In this document: piece by piece, positions 7,497-11,631 of the stretch
Position numbering within the stretch: the first letter of the stretch is position 1
Layout of the letters: every line of letters starts with the position of its first letter
Assembly (NCBI GenBank): GCA_937912045.1
Contig: CALDPI010000241.1
Location: 1 to 11,631 of the forward strand
Direction: 5' to 3'
Source of the DNA: an uncultured Clostridia bacterium
Lineage (GTDB): Bacteria > Bacillota > Clostridia > Oscillospirales > Acutalibacteraceae
Length of the DNA stretch: 11,631 nt
Notes under the pieces: generated by a model
The model's input: only the letters and a program-made list of their open reading frames with translations
What the model was told of the DNA's origin: nothing
Databases searched by the model: none
Program-made: the position numbers and the translations under genes

Positions 7497-8407
7497 ATTA
7501 TATAATTCTTGACCTTGAATGGAACAGCGCTTACAGTAAGCGAAGTCAAAAATTCATAAACGAGATTGTACAAATCGGCGCGGTCAAGCTGAACGATAAG
7601 CTTGAGTTTGTTGATGATATCAGCATTATGGTGCATTCACAGCTCACCAAAAGGCTCAGTAATCGGTTCAAACAACTTACAAACATCTCAAACGACCAGA
7701 TGTTGTCCGGCAAATATTTGCCGGATGCAATCAAGCTTTATAATTCTTGGGTTGGCGATGACGTTTTGACGTTGACCTGGAGCACCTCTGACCTTTATGC
7801 CATTGCAGAAAACTGCAGATTGTTTGCTGACGGTGCACAGTTTAAGATACAGCGTTATGCCGACTTACAGGGCTTTGTTCAGGATTATTTGCACAGAAGC
7901 GGTCACGATTTCAGCGGACAAATTTCACTTAAGACTGCTGCCGAAATGCTCGGTCTCGAAACTGACGGGTTGGAGCTGCATACTGCACGTGATGACAGCC
8001 TGCTTTCTGCAAAAATTCTGCGTGTCGCATTTGATGAGGCACGTCTTTCTGCCGTTACCAAAAATGCTTCATCGCCCGAATTCTTTAAAAGACTGCTCTT
8101 TAAACCGTATAATATCACAAGTATTAACGATAAAGCGGTCGATAAGGATTTTTTGCGGTTTAAGTGTGATAAATGCGCTACATATGCAAAGCGTAAAACA
8201 AAATGGGTTTACAAAAATCATTGGTTCAGCGCAACCTTTAAATGTAAAAAGTGCGGAAACTGTTTCGTTGGGCGTTTAGCCTTTAAAAAGCACTATGACT
8301 GTGTTGTAACAAAGCGTTTGGTACTTCCGGTCAAAAAACGCGGTGATGAAAAATGGAAAAATGCAGCCGTTGCGGACGTGCCTGCGGTGCAAACAGAACA
8401 GAATTAG
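7493..8407 (+). CDS. DEDDh 3'-5' exonuclease (DnaQ/KapD-like) with C-terminal zinc ribbon
   Basis: This is a predicted metal-dependent 3'-5' exonuclease acting on RNA or DNA; the substrate is not evident. The 304 residues start with the RNase H-fold motif LDLEWN (Asp7, Glu9, ExoI). The ExoII Asp is probably Asp100 in WSTSDLYAI, and ExoIII is His163 and Asp168 in HTARDD. All DEDDh residues are therefore present. A linker (about 185-222) leads to a Cys-rich tail with C225-x2-C228 and C251-x2-C254-x2-C257. This looks like a zinc ribbon that could bind nucleic acid or protein, and the tail is rich in Lys/Arg. The ATG overlaps the typA stop, with GAGG at 7479-7482 about 10 bases before it. Its last 55 bases overlap the radical SAM gene in another frame. 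Coupling to typA hints at RNA or ribosome work, but that is inference. Confidence 0.87.
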
Positions 8408-9228
8408 AAAATAAAGACGGTTTTTGCCGAATGCCGTTATTGCCAAAGCTTTCAAAGGCTTGCCTTCATTTTTGGGAGGAGCCGTGTATAAGCGGACAAA
8501 ACGGTTCGGGCACCGTCTTTTTTTCGGGTTGCTCGCTTCGTTGTGTCTTCTGCCAAAACTATGAAATCAGCCACGAGGGGAAGGGCAAAATCGTATCATA
8601 TGAGCGGTTGGCGGAGATTTTTTATGAGCTTGAGCAAAAAGGCGCTCATAACATAAATCTTGTTAACCCGACCCACTATATTGATGCTATTGAAAAGGCT
8701 GTTAAGATTTATAAGCCTAATATACCGCTTGTTTACAATTCGGGCGGTTTTGATGACATTTCGGTATCAACGCTTGATTTTATTGACGTGTATCTTTTTG
8801 ATTTAAAATTCAAGAACAACGAAAAAGCAATAAAATATGCCTCTGCCGATGGCTATTTTGATGTTGCTACAAAAGTTATAAAGGCTGCGCACGAGCGACT
8901 CGGCACACCTGTGTTTTCTGCCGACGGAATAATGCAAAAGGGCGTTATTATCCGCCATTTGCTTTTGCCCTCATCAACAAAGGACGCCATAGAGATTATT
9001 GATTGGGCAGAAAAAGAATGTCCGAAAGCGGTGTTTTCTTTAATGTCACAATACGTACCGTTTGACAAGGCAGAAAAATATAAGGAAATTAACCGCAGGG
9101 TTACCAAAAGGGAATATGATAAAGTGTGTGACTATCTTGCAGAAAAGCAGTTTTTTTACACATATATTCAGGATACTGACAGTTCAAGCACGGAATATAT
9201 ACCCGTCTTTGATTTAGAGGGAGTATAA
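8353..9228 (+). CDS. Radical SAM protein, PflX-like (COG1313)
   Basis: PflX-like proteins resemble pyruvate formate-lyase activating enzymes and reductively cleave S-adenosylmethionine. Their natural substrate is not established. In the 291 residues, the radical SAM cluster motif is Cys60-x3-Cys64-x2-Cys67 within FFSGCSLRCVFCQNYEIS, a sequence characteristic of this family. The N-terminus carries Cys4, Cys7, Cys11 and Cys25 (CSRCGRACGANRT followed by GFC). This is the usual PflX opening and may bind an extra metal. It also supports the start at 8353 even though that creates a 55-base overlap with the exonuclease gene. The rest fits a partial TIM barrel, with NLVNPTHYID, LVYNSGGFD and VYLFDLKF segments. 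The stop lies one base before the transporter ATG. No pyruvate formate-lyase gene is in the window, so activation of such an enzyme should not be assumed. Confidence 0.9.
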   Translation: MEKCSRCGRACGANRTELENKDGFCRMPLLPKLSKACLHFWEEPCISGQNGSGTVFFSGCSLRCVFCQNYEISHEGKGKIVSYERLAEIFYELEQKGAHNINLVNPTHYIDAIEKAVKIYKPNIPLVYNSGGFDDISVSTLDFIDVYLFDLKFKNNEKAIKYASADGYFDVATKVIKAAHERLGTPVFSADGIMQKGVIIRHLLLPSSTKDAIEIIDWAEKECPKAVFSLMSQYVPFDKAEKYKEINRRVTKREYDKVCDYLAEKQFFYTYIQDTDSSSTEYIPVFDLEGV

Positions 9229-9229
9229 A

Positions 9230-10120
9230 ATGAAAAAACAAAATTTTTATGCCATTATAGCGGCTTTTATCTGGGGCACCGCCTTTGTTGCACAGAGTGT
9301 AGGTGCTGATACGGTAACGCCCTTTGCATTTAATATGTCGCGCTCGCTTGTTGCAACCGTTTTCTTATCGGCTATTATTTTAATTTTGTCTTTCTTTAAG
9401 AAAAAGGAAACAGAAACGCAAAAGACTTCGAAAAAAAGTCTTTTTGTGGGTGGTGTCCTTTGCGGCACTGCGCTTACCGTTGCAACCGCGTTGCAGCAGG
9501 CAAGCCTTTCGGACACAGCGGCCGGAAAAGCGGGATTTATCACAGCGCTTTATATTGTTATCGTACCGATTTTAAGTATTTTTCTTAAGAAAAGGGCGCC
9601 TATAACTGTTTGGATTAGCGTTGTTATTGCGGTTTTTGGTTTGTATTTTCTCTGCGTCAAGGGCGATTTTTCGGTTCAAAAAAGTGATATCCTTTTAATT
9701 CTTTGCGCCTTCGTTTTCTCAATTCAAATTTTACTTATTGACCATTACTCCTCACGTGTTGACGGTATTAAGCTTTCGTGTGTGCAGTTTGCCACAACAA
9801 CCGTGCTTTCTTTTTTTGGTATGGTAGTATTTGAACACTTTGATTTTTCTGCAATATTAAATTGTGCTCTGCCCATTCTTTATGTCGGCATTTTCTCGAG
9901 CGGAATTGCATACACTTTGCAAATACTTGCTCAAAAAGATTCTAACCCCACGGTTATTACCTTGCTTTTAAGTCTTGAATCGGTTTTCAGTGTTATTTCT
10001 GGTGCAGTGCTGCTTGGTGACAGAATGCAACTGAGGGAATACGTCGGCTGTTTTTTGATGTTTGCAGCGGTTGTTCTTGCACAGCTTCCCACCGACGTAT
10101 TTAAACGCACACGTAAATAG
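9230..10120 (+). CDS. EamA/DMT-superfamily transporter
   Basis: This is an integral membrane carrier of the drug/metabolite transporter superfamily; members export amino acids, nucleotides or other metabolites. The 296 residues contain about ten hydrophobic segments in two EamA repeats (about 5-142 and 152-287). Typical family sequences are visible: FIWGTAFVAQSVG in TM1, NMSRSL at the start of TM2, LQQASLSDTAAGKAGFITAL (88-107) and SLESVFSVISGAVLLGDRM in the second repeat. A charged Lys/Glu loop (57-69) separates TM2 and TM3. The ATG follows the radical SAM stop by one base, with AGAGGGAG about 6 bases ahead, so it is translated from the same message. The substrate cannot be read from sequence. 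I see no GC-rich hairpin after the stop, so transcription may continue into the next gene. Confidence 0.92.
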   Translation: MKKQNFYAIIAAFIWGTAFVAQSVGADTVTPFAFNMSRSLVATVFLSAIILILSFFKKKETETQKTSKKSLFVGGVLCGTALTVATALQQASLSDTAAGKAGFITALYIVIVPILSIFLKKRAPITVWISVVIAVFGLYFLCVKGDFSVQKSDILLILCAFVFSIQILLIDHYSSRVDGIKLSCVQFATTTVLSFFGMVVFEHFDFSAILNCALPILYVGIFSSGIAYTLQILAQKDSNPTVITLLLSLESVFSVISGAVLLGDRMQLREYVGCFLMFAAVVLAQLPTDVFKRTRK

Positions 10121-10141
10121 TACTAATATTTTAAAAAAATG

Positions 10142-10185
10142 CATAGTATCTATTAACACATTTGTTTAAGGAGTAAGATACTATG
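10142..10185 (+). promoter_or_regulatory. Inverted repeat pairing over the start codon of the SipL-like gene
   Basis: CATAGTATCT (10142-10151) and AGATACTATG (10176-10185) are perfect reverse complements, 10 bp, separated by 24 bases. The right arm contains the ATG (10183-10185). The loop holds the Shine-Dalgarno AAGGAG (10168-10173). In RNA this would sequester the start codon; as DNA it could be an operator. The pairing is seen, but its function is inferred. The stem is A/U-rich and so only moderately stable. Confidence 0.5.
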
Positions 10186-11631
10186 GAGCTTAATATAACA
10201 CGCAGCATGGTGTGCACAAATGATACGTGCATTAATCAAAACATTGAGCACGGCGTAGATTTTGACGTCAACATTCCCGATTATTGCGGAGAGGTGCATA
10301 AAATTTTGCGTTCCTCGCTTGTTCCGCGCGTTTCTTCAAAAAGTGTCAGCGGACAAACGCTTGTTATAGAGGGCAATGCCTGCTACAGCGTCGTTTTTCT
10401 TGATGGAGGCAACCAAATTCATTGCTTTGAGGAGGTTGTTTCTTTTTCCAAATCTCTCGATTTGGGTGCGGATTTTGAATGTTCAAGCATAACTGCGCAC
10501 GCAAAATGCGGATATCTTAATGCGCGTGCCGTAAATCAGCACCGAATAAGCGTACACAGCGTGGTTGATATGCATATTCGTGGTTTGTGCAAAAAATCTG
10601 CCGAAATTATTTCGGATATTGACGACCCAAACGTGTTTATTAACAGGGGTGACACTCCCACAACCTTACCGATTAATTGTGTTGAGAAAAACATAATAAT
10701 TGAAGAAGAATTGGAGGTGGGAGCAGGACAATGCTCCATTGATTCGGTTCTTCGTTATGACGTTATGCCTACGATTATAAGTCATAAAATGATTAATGAT
10801 AAAATCATTGTCAAGGGTGAGCTTTCTGCCGACATTCTTTACCTCTGTGCCGACGAAAAATGCAGAACCGAAAAATATTCCGCCACTATTCCTTTCAGTC
10901 AGATTATTGACATTGAGGGTGTGACAGAAGACTGTGAATGTGAGATAATACCAAGTGTTGCATTTTTAGAGGTTAAACCGCGCAGCGCGTATGACGGCGG
11001 CTCGCGCAGCTTTATTTTGAATGCAAAAATATGCTTGTGCGCATCGGCGGTTTGCAATAATGACGTTTCGGTCATTTACGATGCCTATTCGCCTAAGTAC
11101 AATCTTAATCTTAAAAACACAAATACGCAGTTTCAAAAGGTTGTTGATAAGATAACCGATAACTATATGTGCAGAAAAAAGCTCGAATTTTCTGACGGTG
11201 ATATCAAAAACGTAATTGATATGTGGTGCACCTGCGCCTCTAAGGGATATCGACTGGAAGAAAACGACGTTATCATTTCGGGAACGGTGACGGTTAGTAT
11301 GTTTGCCGAAAACAGTTCTGATGAAATTAATTATTTTGAACGACCGATTGATTTTGAGTATAAGACAGCCTTAAATTCCATGCCCGAAAATCTGCGCTGT
11401 GAGCCGACAATAACCTGCGGCAGCGTTAGCTATACGCTTGCGGGTGATGATTGTATTGAGGTCTGTGTTTCTCTTTCTGTTTCTGCTGCAATATCTGAGG
11501 TCAAACAAATCAGCGTCCTTACCGAAGCGGAGCTGTTGGAGTGTGATTCCTGCAAGCCCTGTAATGAATGCTCGCTTGTGATATATTTTGCCACAAAGGG
11601 CGAAAACGTCTGGGATATTGCAAAGAAATAT
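10183..11631 (+). CDS. SipL-like SPOCS (DUF3794) and LysM sporulation protein, 3' end outside the window
   Basis: 483 codons are open from the ATG to the right edge without a stop. SipL of Clostridioides difficile is the mother-cell protein that binds SpoIVA through its LysM domain and anchors the coat to the forespore. This protein shows the same plan: a long beta-rich region with repeated SPOCS-like segments (about 35-130, 170-290 and 315-440) and a C-terminal LysM that begins with VIYFATKGENVWDIAKKY (466-483), cut by the window end. A good AAGGAG lies 9 bases before the ATG. I count 28 cysteines in 483 residues, very high for a bacterial cytosolic protein. Four of them form C454-x2-C457-x2-C460-x2-C463 immediately before LysM. 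The gene follows the DMT transporter by 62 bases with no clear terminator between. The family call is good. SipL orthology specifically is inference, because other DUF3794–LysM coat proteins exist. Confidence 0.87.
   Translation, partial: MELNITRSMVCTNDTCINQNIEHGVDFDVNIPDYCGEVHKILRSSLVPRVSSKSVSGQTLVIEGNACYSVVFLDGGNQIHCFEEVVSFSKSLDLGADFECSSITAHAKCGYLNARAVNQHRISVHSVVDMHIRGLCKKSAEIISDIDDPNVFINRGDTPTTLPINCVEKNIIIEEELEVGAGQCSIDSVLRYDVMPTIISHKMINDKIIVKGELSADILYLCADEKCRTEKYSATIPFSQIIDIEGVTEDCECEIIPSVAFLEVKPRSAYDGGSRSFILNAKICLCASAVCNNDVSVIYDAYSPKYNLNLKNTNTQFQKVVDKITDNYMCRKKLEFSDGDIKNVIDMWCTCASKGYRLEENDVIISGTVTVSMFAENSSDEINYFERPIDFEYKTALNSMPENLRCEPTITCGSVSYTLAGDDCIEVCVSLSVSAAISEVKQISVLTEAELLECDSCKPCNECSLVIYFATKGENVWDIAKKY

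Noticed and set aside
7797..8279. 160-codon open frame on the plus strand
   Set aside because: It overlaps the exonuclease in another frame. The exonuclease frame carries catalytic and zinc motifs and this one none.
10125..10149. Sigma-E-like promoter (ATATT and CATAGTAT) ahead of the SipL-like gene
   Set aside because: The second box is a poor match to CATACAAT and the spacing, about 11 bases, is too short. It is only suggestive.

Overview
The window reads as chromosome of a spore-forming, low-to-moderate GC Firmicute of class Clostridia, probably an Oscillospiraceae/Ruminococcaceae-type gut or environmental lineage. The evidence is an FtsEX–coiled-coil hydrolase–CtpA cluster, a VanZ-family protein, Gram-positive-style Shine-Dalgarno sites and promoters, and a SipL-like sporulation protein with SPOCS (DUF3794) and LysM parts. 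Placement below class level is inference from gene style only.

Bases 1 to about 450 do not match the rest. They are visibly richer in G+C, with C/G-ending codons, and encode on the minus strand an internal piece of pyruvate:ferredoxin oxidoreductase carrying its two 4Fe-4S motifs. At about 425-454 this sequence turns directly into the 3' end of ftsE on the plus strand, cutting both genes. No mobile element lies at the join, so a chimeric contig join is the simplest explanation. The ftsE/ftsX side continues normally.

Region A (425-4541, plus strand) is a cell-wall and envelope cluster: 'ftsE–ftsX (ATGA overlap), a secreted coiled-coil M23 endopeptidase starting at TTG, a hairpin terminator, a CtpA/CtpB-type S41 protease, and an overlapping VanZ-family gene. 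By analogy with EnvC, CwlO and PcsB, FtsEX probably controls the neighbouring hydrolase. Unlike EnvC, this hydrolase keeps a complete M23 zinc and catalytic residue set. The cluster ends in a strong two-way terminator shared with the convergent tyrosine recombinase gene.

Region B (4547-5530, minus strand) is a Xer-like tyrosine recombinase with no phage or transposon genes around it. Between it and typA lie two back-to-back promoters, each a perfect TTGACA-17-TATAAT match.

Region C (5605-11631, plus strand) is a tightly packed set: typA/bipA, a DEDDh exonuclease with a C-terminal zinc ribbon, a PflX-like radical SAM protein, an EamA/DMT transporter, and the first 483 codons of a SipL-like SPOCS–LysM protein that runs off the window. 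The first four genes overlap or abut, so they are very likely one transcript. The SipL-like gene follows after 62 bases that hold a 10-bp inverted repeat whose right arm contains its start codon.

Most of the window is core-genome material and no unmistakable new defence or mobile system is visible. The most unusual items are the cysteine-rich SipL-like protein with a CxxCxxCxxC motif just before LysM, the possible start-codon hairpin in front of it, the exonuclease–zinc-ribbon architecture with its 55-bp overlap, the Cys-rich insertion in the M23 domain, and the junction at the left edge.
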